64,000 bases of DNA, from contig NZ_CANTKB010000008.1 of the NCBI RefSeq assembly GCF_947654165.1, forward strand, positions 65,876 through 129,875. The letters run 5' to 3'. The notes under the pieces were generated by a model. It ran no database searches, was not told the origin of the DNA, and was given only the letters and a program-made list of their open reading frames with translations. Below, one piece after another: positions 19,606 to 28,336 of the stretch. The position numbers and the translations under genes are program-made. Positions within the stretch are counted from its first letter, which is position 1. Every line of letters begins with the position of its first letter. The DNA is from an uncultured Blautia sp. (GTDB lineage: Bacteria > Bacillota > Clostridia > Lachnospirales > Lachnospiraceae).

Positions 19606-19755
19606 TTAAAGCCTATGCTTTTTAATCTTCTTCCATATCCACCATCCAATCATGAATGGAAACATTACTACTGCTAATTGAGGAATCCAGAAAATGAATG
19701 CAAGAACGGCAAACCAACCTATCAATTGTAAATAAATTTTGATTCTTTCGTTCAT
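19606..19755 (-). CDS. 49-residue small membrane protein
   Basis: The frame MNERIKIYLQLIGWFAVLAF to KKIKKHRL has a strong AGGAGG 8 bases before its ATG. It has two hydrophobic stretches (about 9-25 and 28-42), is Trp-rich (IGWWIWKK) and ends in a basic tail. It lies between the CRISPR repeat and the HAD gene, where the rest of the array would be expected. I do not recognise a family. It could be a chromosomal small protein or a cargo-like gene. Confidence 0.6.
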   Translation of the reverse strand: MNERIKIYLQLIGWFAVLAFIFWIPQLAVVMFPFMIGWWIWKKIKKHRL

Positions 19756-19816
19756 TTTTCGGCCTCCTTTCTCTTACATTATACGCTCTAGATTCTTATA
19801 AATAAGAGTTAGATTG

Positions 19817-19852
19817 AAGATGCCTCCCTATAGATTTACACTGCTCTCAAAC
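19817..19852 (-). CRISPR. single remaining CRISPR repeat
   Basis: Read on the minus strand the unit starts GTTTGAGAGCAGTGTAAATC and continues TATAGGG, which is complementary to the tracrRNA anti-repeat over 19 bases without a gap. The last nine bases (AGGCATCTT) do not resemble the usual CAAAC-type end, so the 3' end is degenerate. No second repeat or spacer follows before the next gene. Array orientation (leader after csn2) is as expected for type II-A. Confidence 0.8.
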
Positions 19853-19899
19853 CTCAAATTCGAGAAAACGACCTGCTATCGTCGTGAAATCTATAGGGC
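19853..19899 (-). promoter_or_regulatory. CRISPR leader with ATTTGAG anchoring sequence
   Basis: The 47 bases between the csn2 stop and the repeat end in ATTTGAG (19853-19859), the leader-anchoring sequence known from type II-A arrays, where Cas1-Cas2 inserts spacers. The distal end carries an inverted near-copy of the repeat (GTGAAATCTATAGGG on the plus strand, 19885-19899). Confidence 0.75.
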
Positions 19900-20483
19900 T
19901 TATTTAAAACTCACACAAATCACAGTATTTACAAATTCTTGCAATTGTTCATTTCCTATATAACTACTCAAATTGACAAAAATAAACAGCTTATCTCCTT
20001 CAAACTCACGTATTAACTCCATATACGCATAAATTTTATCCACAAGCCTAGAATATTCATCTGCCACAGTCAGTTCTGTTGCCTTAAGTATCTGTTGAAA
20101 AGAAATATCATGGCACTCTATTTCCGCATCAAAATTAAGACTTAAATCATTAATGTATGTTTCAATTTCGGCCAACAGTTTTTGTGTTCTCTCATAGTAT
20201 ACCGCATCCTGACCACACTTTTCCATAGCTGCTATTACTTTTTTAAGAATTACCCTGTTATTCATTTCAATAGACAACGGATCTGTAATCAACTCCACAT
20301 ATTTACGAAAACTGACAGGTTCATTGCTAACAGATAATACTGTATTACCCTCAAAATTATTTATCTGTTTTTTGATATCTATCAGTAACTCAGAAAAAAA
20401 TCCGGTTCTTCGATCACAATTACACTAATTTCATGATCGGATATTTCTATCTTACTATTTATTTTTGGATGCACAATTTTCAT
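19900..20483 (-). pseudogene. csn2: csn2 (type II-A adaptation protein), one frameshift
   Basis: Csn2 is a DNA-end-binding ring protein needed for spacer acquisition in type II-A. The frame starts MKIVHPKINSKIEIS at 20483, overlapping the cas2 stop (ATGA), and stops early after EEPDFF. Adding one T to the seven-T run (plus-strand A run 20394-20400) restores SELLIDIKKQINNFEG and continues to a stop at 19900, giving 194 residues. The C-terminal 132 codons remain open. Either a real slippage mutation or a homopolymer reading error explains it. Confidence 0.85.
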
Positions 20484-20800
20484 AATATAACCAGCCTTTC
20501 ATCTGTGTCTATTACTTCTTTATCTGGTTTCCCTACCAAAAATTCCATTTTCGAAAATTGTTTTTCTGTTACTGTCAAAATCTGAACTAATCCTGCCGGT
20601 GGTTTTGCCTTTCGAATTGTATGAATCACATTTTTTTCTATACTTTGATTTAAAACCATTCTACAATAAACAGATTCTTGCATCATAAAAAAACCATTTT
20701 TCAAAAGTGTTTTTCGAAACAATCGATAATTTTTCATATCCTCTGATGTCTGAACAGGCAAATCAAAAAAAACTAAAACTCTCATAAATCGATAACTCAT
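20480..20800 (-). CDS. cas2: CRISPR-associated endoribonuclease Cas2
   Basis: The 106-residue protein starts MSYRFMRVLVFFDLPV, with the conserved Asp after a beta strand, and has RLFRKTLLKNGFFMMQESVY as in type II Cas2. It dimerises and bridges two Cas1 dimers for spacer integration. The frame is intact, with ATGA overlaps with cas1 upstream and csn2 downstream. Confidence 0.95.
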   Translation of the reverse strand: MSYRFMRVLVFFDLPVQTSEDMKNYRLFRKTLLKNGFFMMQESVYCRMVLNQSIEKNVIHTIRKAKPPAGLVQILTVTEKQFSKMEFLVGKPDKEVIDTDERLVIL

Positions 20801-21660
20801 AATCCATAAAATGTAATCAACGACAAGTCTTTTTCATTTATTGCGTCAAAAATGCTTCTCACATAAATCTTAATGCCATTGGTTAAAACTTGCCGTGTAT
20901 TATTAATCCCTATTTCTTGCTGCAAAATTTCTAACATTTTGTGTTTTTCTTCTACTGAAAATGCTGTAAATCCACTGGAATAGACGTATCGATCTACCAG
21001 AATACGAAACGGTTCCATTAAATCACAGCTTAAATTAAATTGATTAAACATATTGTCATGAAAAAATCCTAATTGTGTCAAATACCCATTTGCAACAATT
21101 TCTCTGTTAATTGTTGACAAAATAAGCGAATATCCATAATTCAAAGCTGCATTAATTGGATTATCATCATTTCTAGTAAAGTCTTTTCCAAATAGAGCAT
21201 TAAAATACACTTTAGCTGCATGTCCTTCACGGTTCGTTGCATCCCGGTATTCCATCTCATCTATGTAGATTCTAAGTAAAGCTTCTTCTTTTTGTAAATC
21301 CAACAAAAAATCTGCCTGTTTTCGAATTTTTTCTTTTACAATTCTTGTCCAAATTTCCCCTTTGAGCTCTTCAGTCCATGACATTTGTAATTTGATTTTA
21401 CGAGAACAATCATGGCATCCATAATAGGGCACCAATTCCGACTGAGGATTTCTTTTGCTGTCACAAAAAATCACTTTAATTTTTTTCTGTATAAGTGCTT
21501 CCATTAAACACCCAGTAAGAGATACCGCAGGATTCTCTATAATAAGTGTATGAATATCATCCAAGAGAATCCTTTTTGTATCTTCTTTCCTCACTTCTAA
21601 GAAATTCATTTTATAATCCAATTTACAGCGTTTTGTAATAACTACCGTTCTAAAACTCAT
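20797..21660 (-). CDS. cas1: CRISPR-associated integrase Cas1
   Basis: The 287-residue protein is type II Cas1: it starts MSFRTVVITKRCKLDYK, and has the metal-binding Glu region near 150, ALNYGYSLILSTINREIVANGY with its helix, LGFFHDNMFNQFNLSCDLMEPFR carrying the His and Asp/Glu ligands, and a C-terminal YVRSIFDAI. It catalyses spacer insertion at the leader. The frame is intact, unlike its neighbours cas9 and csn2. Confidence 0.96.
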   Translation of the reverse strand: MSFRTVVITKRCKLDYKMNFLEVRKEDTKRILLDDIHTLIIENPAVSLTGCLMEALIQKKIKVIFCDSKRNPQSELVPYYGCHDCSRKIKLQMSWTEELKGEIWTRIVKEKIRKQADFLLDLQKEEALLRIYIDEMEYRDATNREGHAAKVYFNALFGKDFTRNDDNPINAALNYGYSLILSTINREIVANGYLTQLGFFHDNMFNQFNLSCDLMEPFRILVDRYVYSSGFTAFSVEEKHKMLEILQQEIGINNTRQVLTNGIKIYVRSIFDAINEKDLSLITFYGL

Positions 21661-24600
21661 AATAACTCCAATAAATTCTGAGATATTTTCCTATGTAGTC
21701 CGGCTGCAGAAATGTCTACAATACGGACATCTTTGTATGATTTTTTCCAATTTGATAATTTAGAACTTTCTGTAAATATTCCTGCCTGTCCAGCTCCTCC
21801 TAATGCTTTTAAATCACAGCCGGTTGTTCGTCCTGTTTTAAAAATAGAAAGAACATTTAAAAGTGTTTCTACCTGTTGTTCTAATTTCAAATTTTCAAAT
21901 TCATTTTCTTTATCATGTAATACCTGTAATTGACTACCAAATATTAAACAATAAGGCATTTCTTTTACCTTTTTTGTTAAAAATAAAAACAACTCACGAT
22001 TTTCTTCTTTCGTTATTTTGTCATATACTTCATCTACTAACAAAGAATTATTTTGTTTCTTCTTTTTAGCAAAGCTTTCCAAGCGTTTGATATAGCTTTC
22101 CTTCTTATCGTCAACAAACAACGGCATCATAGATCCAAATACTAATGTCTTTCCTCCATTAGATTTACTTGCTAGGGTTGCTTCAAATCCATCAAATGTC
22201 AACAATGTGTTTACTTTAATTTTTCTCATACCCAAAGGAAAACTTACTTCTTGCACAACATCTCTTGGTTTTCCAATAATCTGTGCAATTGCATTTCTCA
22301 CATAGTCTTTTGCATAGATTTCATTATCCATAATCCGTTCCGATTCCATCAAATCTATTGGAACAAACATTACATCTTGCTTTGGTTTCTTTCCCGCTTC
22401 AATATATTTTATTAACAGGAAATAACTGGCTGTTGATTTATTATACCCTCCATATTTTTCTGTATCCAATCCGACCTTTCGCTCAATTAATCCTGATGCT
22501 GCCCTCAAAGGCTGTTGGTCAAATAAACTGCCTTTTCTTTCAAACGCATATCTTGTATAATGGACACTGTTTTTCGTGAGTGTTTTTTTACTCTCGCAAT
22601 ATCTTTTCCACCGTCCCACACTAATTCTTTTCCGCACCATACTTTGTTTCCAAAAATCACCTTTGTTTTTACCGAATATTCATCTTGGTCAATTTTAAAG
22701 AACTTTGCAGTAAACCTAGCATGATAAACTTCTCCTGCTACAATATTCAAATATGCATCCTTGGCATGGTGCAAATCGTTTACAATTCTGCTTTTCGCAC
22801 ATTCCAGAACTTCATTTCGGAAATCTGAAACAAGACCAGCCTTCACAAAAACAATTTCTGTTTCTGGAAAAAAGTACTGAAAAATTCTTGTCAATGCTTT
22901 TGTAGACTGTCTGGTCTCTACTAACTGCCGATTAATAAATTCCATTTTTTCTGTATTAGAAAATGCACTTACCCTTGTCAGACGACGATATTTTTCATCT
23001 GAAATAAGTCCTTTTTCATGATATACTCTCCACATTTCTCCCATCTTTTGTCTGATTTCTGCACTAATTGGATACCTATCCCCCTTTGCCCCGTTTTCTT
23101 CTGACAAAACAAGAACTTTATTTGAGAGGCTATCGTCTTTCACTCTACACTGTGGATAAATATGATCCACATTATAAGTATCTGTTTTCAGTTTTTCAAT
23201 ATCTATTGGCTTGCCGGAATACATACTTCTTCCAAGTTGCATAAAATATAGAAAAAGAACTTCACTTCTAAGTTCACGTTCATTACAATCTTCCAATTGT
23301 TTTGATAATTCCCTTACTTCGCCCTTATTCATATCTTTATACAATTCTAAAATCTGATCTTTCCTTGATTTCTTTCTGCTGCTTCCTTCTTCCTGTCCTC
23401 TTGCCATTTCCACATAGATTTTTTTCGGTGCTGCTTTACAAACACTTTGAATATCTTTTATTACATCTAATGTTCTGTAAATTGGACGTTTTACCGCATT
23501 TGAAACATACATTTCCTCCAATAAAGATTCTACTGTCATTGGATGTTCTTCATAATATTGACGTTGTTCTTCTTCGATACCGTCTTTGAATGTATACCGG
23601 TCTGAAAGCAATTGCATCAGATTATCATTTGTATCCCACAATGCCTGTATAATACTAAAACTTTCACCGGTTTCCTTATTTGCACCGCGAATTCCAGTAA
23701 AAAATTCTCTGGATAATCTTCCAAAACCACTATATTTCAACTTTGATAAATATCTTCTGTCTTCATCTGAAAGTTTCGGAAACTCCCTCTCTAATCTCCG
23801 AAGCACTCTACTTTTTTCTTCTGAATATGTAATGTACTCAATAATTTTCTCTACTTCTTTTTCGTTTAAAAATTCTGAATGTAAAAGTCTTTTAAAATCA
23901 TGTTGCGGTTTAAGAGAAGATTTTATAGTAATATCAATACCACCAAGCACATCTTCTTTTTTCATATAATTATTACTAATTAAGTATTTTTTTATCTTAT
24001 CAACTGTTACTTTTTTATTTTCTTCAAAAAGTCTGTAAATCTCTTGTTTACATTCCACAGAAATTGGGATTCCATTAATCTTAATATTGTTTATTTCATT
24101 TAGTACGGTAAATTTACAGTATAATAATGAATTCTGTGGCAACACGGTTTCACCTGGCAAATAAGAACAGTTATTTGTCATTCGATTAATAAATGCTCCC
24201 TCGCTTTGATCTAAATCTACCTTTTCTTCAAAATTCCATGGATAGATTTTCCCTTCTGCTTTTCGTTTCAGCCATGCATATTTGCTTGCCGAACAAAGCG
24301 GTCCAACATAATATGGAATACGAAATTCAAATATAGAAAGTATCTTCGTTTTATTAGAAATTCCTTGTTCATCTACATCTTTTAAAAATGGCAAATAATT
24401 TTCTGCATTTTCCAGAATTTTTTTCAGTTCATCATAATAAAGCTGATAAGGTATAACTCTATTATCTCCCGTTACCTGTTTCGGCATAAACGTATATGTT
24501 TCTAATCGAAACATCATATCTTGATAGATTTCCTGATCTTCTTCTTCAATTTGAATATCTTTTAATTTCTTTTTCAGATAGTCACAAAATTCTTCTTGTG

Positions 24601-25712
24601 TGATTTTTTTTTATATTCTTTTGTTCTTTTTCCTTTTGAAATATTATATACATAAGATGCATAGTTTTCTTTTTCTGCATTTTTAAAAATGGCAGCATAC
24701 TCATTCGGGCAATACTTACGAACAAAACTCTTCAGCATCTTTAAATCCACTTCATGTTGAACATAATCTTGTATTTTTGCTTCTGAAATACTGGAACAGC
24801 CATGTAAAGAATCCACTAACAATGCCCAATCATAAAGTGTTCGAAGTCGAATCAGATACTCAGAATCTTTTTCATCCATTTCATCTAAAATCAATTGGAA
24901 ATCTTCCTCTGACTTTTTCAAAGAAATAGAAATTTTCTCCTGAAACTCTTTCTGAGCAAATAATTTTCCTGCCTCTACACTTCCTCCTGATAGAAGTTTG
25001 ATAATTCCTTCTTTACTAATGCAATCCTCTTCTTCTGTTTTAGGCTTTTTCCCATTATATAGCAAATCCCAGAACTTCCGCTCTTTATTTTTAACAGTCT
25101 GATGGGATAAAAGTACACTCTTAAATCGTTCTCTATCATGACACACCCATGGAGGAACTAAGAACAGCTCCATAAATTTTTCGTAAATTAAGTCAAAATC
25201 CAGTAATGCAGAAATATTATCTTTATCTACTTCACTAAAAAAATGTCCTCTATGTGCCATAAGCCAAGCAACCGCTAAATAAACCAAACGAACATCATGC
25301 AGTGTTGGATCTTCCATTAATTCTTTAATAAGATGATGAATTGTTGGATACTCTTTGTGATACTCTTTATCCGTATAATTTTCATCTTGAAAAAAAATAT
25401 AAGTATCTCTCCCACTGGTGTCTTCTCTAAATAATGCACTTTCTTTCAACCGAATAAAAAATCTTTCATCAACCTCACTAATAGCTTTTGCAAAAATTTC
25501 CTGTGTCAAATGTACTCTCTGTTGTCTGCGATCTAATCGTCTACGTGCTGTCCTATGCATTCTTCTATCTGAACATTGTTTTCCCTCTTCAAACACATGT
25601 GCTCCCCACATTGGTTCACCTTTATATTTTAACAAATTGAACTTTCCATCTGTTACTGCGTAACCAACAGAATTTGTTCCAATATCTAATCCTAAATAAT
25701 AATTTTTTTCAC
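21657..25712 (-). pseudogene. cas9: cas9 (type II-A), interrupted by three single-base frameshifts
   Basis: Three A/T runs are each one base short: 25703-25709 (just after a GTG start at 25712), 24604-24612 and 22583-22589. Adding one base to each gives 1353 codons including stop. The corrected protein has RuvC-I YYLGLDIGTNSVGYAV, the arginine-rich bridge helix RRMHRTARRRLDRRQQR, the REC lobe, RuvC-II KIYVEMARG (about 770), HNH VDHIYPQ with NKVL and ENGAKGD (about 850), RuvC-III HHAKDAYLN (about 990) and a PAM-interacting end. The stop overlaps cas1 (ATGA). Intact catalytic residues mean the breaks are recent, or are reading errors. Confidence 0.9.
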
Positions 25713-25714
25713 TC

Positions 25715-25744
25715 TTGACACCCTATCTCAAAATATGATATTTT
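25715..25744 (+). promoter_or_regulatory. tracrRNA promoter
   Basis: TTGACA (25715-25720), an 18-base spacer and TATTTT (25739-25744) point rightward. The -35 box overlaps the ribosome-binding region of the divergent cas9. Confidence 0.65.
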
Positions 25745-25750
25745 ATATTT

Positions 25751-25873
25751 GTAAATCAATTACCCTATAGATTTACACTGCAAGTTCAAATAATATTATT
25801 ATAAATGCGTCGGATAACCGACAAACACAGTGTGTGTTATAAAAAGTCTATCAGAAATAGGCTTTTTTATTTT
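25751..25873 (+). ncRNA. tracrRNA
   Basis: The transcript contains an anti-repeat CCCTATAGATTTACACTGC (25763-25781) perfectly complementary to the remaining repeat, then TTCAAAT after a small bulge, matching GTTTGA. Downstream are the hairpins GTCGG-ATAA-CCGAC and AACAC-AGT-GTGTT and a terminator AGTCTAT-CAGA-ATAGGCT followed by T's. It guides crRNA maturation and Cas9 loading. Position and orientation (divergent, upstream of cas9) suit type II-A. Confidence 0.87.
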
Positions 25874-26121
25874 TAATTATAACATTTTTCCTATATAAAA
25901 TCATTCAAATTCTTACATATTTTTAGTTGTTTTATATAACCTAAATAATCTATAAACTCTTTTATTTCTTGCTCTGCTTCTTAATATCATACCTCTTACT
26001 TTTTTCTAAACGAATTAAATTTAATAAAAGTATGGCTACACCTTTTGATAATATACTTACCTAGGGTGCTGGGGGACGTGCTATCACCTATTCTGAGACC
26101 TTACGGAAGGCGGTGATTATT

Positions 26122-26205
26122 ATGAGTACATACGAAGAATTGAACCTAATCGTAAGCGTTGCTCTACTGATTGTTGCAATTCTAAATCTTACACATAAGA
26201 AATAG
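26122..26205 (+). CDS. TxpA-like small hydrophobic type I toxin
   Basis: The 27-residue peptide MSTYEELNLIVSVALLIVAI plus LNLTHKK has an acidic start, a single membrane helix and a Lys tail, the pattern of the putative holin-like toxin family (TxpA/BsrE-type). The ribosome site AGGCGGTGA lies before ATG 26122, and the mRNA begins well upstream in a structured leader (about 26060). Such peptides depolarise the host membrane and are silenced by an antisense RNA. It lies outside the prophage att fragment, so it is chromosomal. Confidence 0.75.
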   Translation: MSTYEELNLIVSVALLIVAILNLTHKK

Positions 26206-26303
26206 CCGTCCTGCTCCTGAGAAAAGTAGACGGCTATTCCTTAATAGTTTAAAACTTATTCGCCGGGACGGGTGAAGTGCAGTCACCTTCCGGCTCCCTT
26301 GTT
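26201..26303 (-). ncRNA. putative antitoxin RNA of the TxpA-like toxin
   Basis: A transcript from the minus promoter (26310-26338) would run against the toxin mRNA 3' end. It contains a GCCGG...CCGGC hairpin (26259-26294) and ends at the shared AATAGCCGTC/GACGGCTATT stem (about 26202-26243). In type I systems such RNAs pair with the toxin mRNA and trigger its decay. The 3' end is not certain. Confidence 0.6.
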
Positions 26304-26309
26304 AAATAT

Positions 26310-26338
26310 ATTATATGTCAACGTAGATTATTTGTCAA
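26310..26338 (-). promoter_or_regulatory. antitoxin RNA promoter
   Basis: TTGACA (26333-26338) and TATAAT (26310-26315) are both consensus and 17 bases apart on the minus strand, stronger than any promoter facing the toxin. Confidence 0.85.
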
Positions 26339-26427
26339 ATGTACTCTCTCCAATAAAATTTCAGCCCATTTTACAGAGATACATGAGGGGGAAATAAGAT
26401 AATAATGGAAACTATGGGAAATAAAAT

Positions 26428-26453
26428 AAAACCCCTTGATTCACAAGAGGTTT
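26428..26453 (-). terminator. terminator downstream of the tRNA fragment
   Basis: AAACCTCTTG-TGAAT-CAAGGGGTTTT followed by ATTTT on the minus strand; it would end the tRNA transcript. Confidence 0.75.
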
Positions 26454-26458
26454 CCATA

Positions 26459-26501
26459 TCGGGGCAACAGGATTTGAACCTGCGACCTCACGGCTCTCAA
26501 A
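26459..26501 (-). tRNA. tRNA 3' fragment (Pro-like) at the prophage attachment site
   Basis: The minus strand carries an anticodon-loop to acceptor 3' half: CCGTG anticodon-stem strand, AGGTC variable loop, T-arm GCAGG-TTCAAAT-CCTGT, acceptor TGCCCCG and discriminator A. The pattern resembles tRNA-Pro, but the matching 5' half is absent, replaced by phage sequence from about 26502. No CCA is encoded. The complete tRNA should be re-formed at the other prophage end, beyond 64 kb. Confidence 0.7.
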
Positions 26502-26542
26502 CAAGTCTCAAAACCCTTGATTTTAAAGGCTTTTTTCGACCT

Positions 26543-26584
26543 AGTAATCAAAAAGTAATCAAATTTGTAATCAAAGTAATCAAA
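26543..26584 (+). repeat. four direct repeats, probable integrase arm-type sites
   Basis: AGTAATCAAA occurs at 26543-26552, 26554-26563 and 26575-26584, and TGTAATCAAA at 26566-26575. The cluster lies between the tRNA crossover region and the integrase gene, where arm-binding sites are expected. Confidence 0.75.
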
Positions 26585-26610
26585 AGCATTATAAATACAA
26601 GGTATTTTTT

Positions 26611-27843
26611 TCATGAACCTTTATTTACTTGCGATACAATATTATTTTTTTCCTTCAAAGAACTCGTGTCAAATGTGTAATATTTTTCATTAACTTCTTC
26701 GGAATGTCCAAGCAAAGATGCTGCTACTGTAGTTGATACTCCGTTGCACTTCATCTTCGAATTAAATGTTTTTCTTAGAGCATGAATTCCTTTTTCATCA
26801 ATTCCTAATTGCCTACACTTATTTTTTAAGCAGGATGAAATTACAGGTGCATGAATCCTACCGTTTTCATTGGAAAATACAAAATCGGATAAATATCCTC
26901 TTTCTTCTTCCTCTTTTTTTACCCTTAATAATAATGTTTTAATTTCTTCTGTCACCGGGAAAATGCGTTCTTTCCCATTTTTTGTTTTATCAATATAATA
27001 CTCTTTTGTTTTTCTATTATATTTTTCAGATTTATCAATGATAATATATTCATCTGTAATTGAGTCCCACATTAATGCTGAGATTTCTCCAACTCTCATT
27101 CCAGTGTAAGATGCAAGATGAACTGCGTATGTTGGAATATATCCAGGTTTTTTTATGTAATCATTATGAAATTTCTGATACAAAAGTTTCATATCTGTGC
27201 TGCTGACAAGTTTCTTTTCTTTTGGCTTTTGAACTTGAGTGCAATATTTATAAAATTCTTTTGTGGTCAAATTTTCCATCTGGTCTTCATTGATTATCTT
27301 TTTCCTTTTTGCATACAAAAGCGTATTGTGTATATAACCAAACAATGTTTTACAGGCTTTGTTGCATAATTTAAGACTTTTAACCTTACTAATAATGAAC
27401 ATTTTTATTTCATATTCTGTAATATCTTCAATGCACATATTAGAAAAATCTGTGTTTAAAAAATACCTCTTATAGTCTGTATTATACTTTTCAACAGAAT
27501 TTTCAACAACCGTAATATCTTGTACCTGCCTCCATTTCCAGTAAAAATCATCAAATGTACGGCTTTTAGCTTTATTATCAAGGTTTTTGTAATACTTAAT
27601 CACAATATCTTCAACTTCTCTTTTGGTATTTTTTTTGATCATTTTTCTTCCTTTAATTTCATCTGGAAGATATGTACGCCAAAATCCGTCTTTACCTTGG
27701 CTGATTTTCCATTTGTGTTCTGATAAAATATTTTTTCTTTTGTTCATTTTTATCTCATCACTTATGTATGACAAGTACATTATATCTGATTCTTTAATAT
27801 AATTCAATATCTCCTGCGTTGTTACGCTGTCTTTCTCATCCAT
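26611..27843 (-). CDS. int: phage tyrosine integrase
   Basis: The 410-residue protein has an N-terminal arm-binding and SAM-like core-binding part (about 1-190) and a C-terminal catalytic domain with Arg in YTGMRVGEISALMWD (about 262), HALRKTF (about 355), LLGHSEEVNEKYYTFD with His, and the nucleophile Tyr near 390. It integrates and excises the prophage at the tRNA site 110 bases away. The frame passes an eight-T run (27629-27636) intact. Confidence 0.96.
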   Translation of the reverse strand: MDEKDSVTTQEILNYIKESDIMYLSYISDEIKMNKRKNILSEHKWKISQGKDGFWRTYLPDEIKGRKMIKKNTKREVEDIVIKYYKNLDNKAKSRTFDDFYWKWRQVQDITVVENSVEKYNTDYKRYFLNTDFSNMCIEDITEYEIKMFIISKVKSLKLCNKACKTLFGYIHNTLLYAKRKKIINEDQMENLTTKEFYKYCTQVQKPKEKKLVSSTDMKLLYQKFHNDYIKKPGYIPTYAVHLASYTGMRVGEISALMWDSITDEYIIIDKSEKYNRKTKEYYIDKTKNGKERIFPVTEEIKTLLLRVKKEEEERGYLSDFVFSNENGRIHAPVISSCLKNKCRQLGIDEKGIHALRKTFNSKMKCNGVSTTVAASLLGHSEEVNEKYYTFDTSSLKEKNNIVSQVNKGS

Positions 27844-27850
27844 AATTTCA

Positions 27851-27903
27851 TAAAAGGAGCCGGGAATTCCCTTTATGCCGGCCAGCAGCTCCGACTCCTT
27901 TCT
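27851..27903 (-). terminator. terminator between the early operon and int
   Basis: GGAGTCGG and CCGGCTCC arms flank an internal GGCCGGC region, ending CTCCTTTTAT on the minus strand. It should separate the leftward early transcript from int. Confidence 0.6.
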
Positions 27904-27912
27904 AGAAAATAT

Positions 27913-28110
27913 TTATGCCATATCTATTATTTCTTTTTGAATCTCATCGTTATTCAGAAAACATATTTCATTTTCGTATTCAAAAGTTGCACCATGTAAA
28001 GAGATTTCTTTACAATTTTCCCACCTTTGAACTTTTCTTTTGCATCCATTTCTCTTAATCGTTCTTTGATGCAGATACTTTTTCCCAGTAATAAGGTATT
28101 TTTTATCCAT
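27913..28110 (-). CDS. hypothetical phage protein, basic then acidic
   Basis: About 65 residues, with a Lys/Arg-rich first half (KKYLHQRTIKRNGCKRKVQR) and an acidic tail. It overlaps the previous gene by 8 bases; start sites at 28119, 28116 and 28110 are all possible. No family recognised. Confidence 0.55.
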   Translation of the reverse strand: MDKKYLITGKKYLHQRTIKRNGCKRKVQRWENCKEISLHGATFEYENEICFLNNDEIQKEIIDMA

Positions 28111-28336
28111 CCTCATCACTTCCTTTCAGATAGTCCATAACTGTGAATTGCAATTCATCTTTGTTCTTATAAAAAAATTTGCAAGCCATTCGTTCTCCAT
28201 TCCAAGAGCCATAAAATTTTTTTGGATATATTAAACAGCTACTTTTCTTTCCCGGATGAAAATTCTCACAGTCTTTGCATTTTCTATCAAACATACAACC
28301 ACCAGAAATACGGTACATTTCAGATTGATTTATCAT
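28103..28336 (-). CDS. Cys-rich small phage protein
   Basis: The 77-residue protein has CMFDRKCKDCENFHPGKKSSC near the N-terminus (four cysteines in CX4CX2C...C spacing) and a later Cys, suggesting a metal-binding finger. It begins behind GGTGGAAG and overlaps the helicase-loader-like gene by 4 bases. Its role is unknown, but it is coupled to replication genes. Confidence 0.7.
   Translation of the reverse strand: MINQSEMYRISGGCMFDRKCKDCENFHPGKKSSCLIYPKKFYGSWNGERMACKFFYKNKDELQFTVMDYLKGSDEDG

Noticed and set aside
26490..26503. GTTTGAGAGCCGTG on the minus strand resembles the CRISPR repeat start
   Set aside because: It falls in the tRNA anticodon loop and stem; only about 13 bases match, and no spacer or second unit is present. 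Coincidence.
26405..26680. 91-codon plus-strand frame across the att site
   Set aside because: It runs over a terminator, tRNA fragment and repeats; typical antisense tRNA translation.
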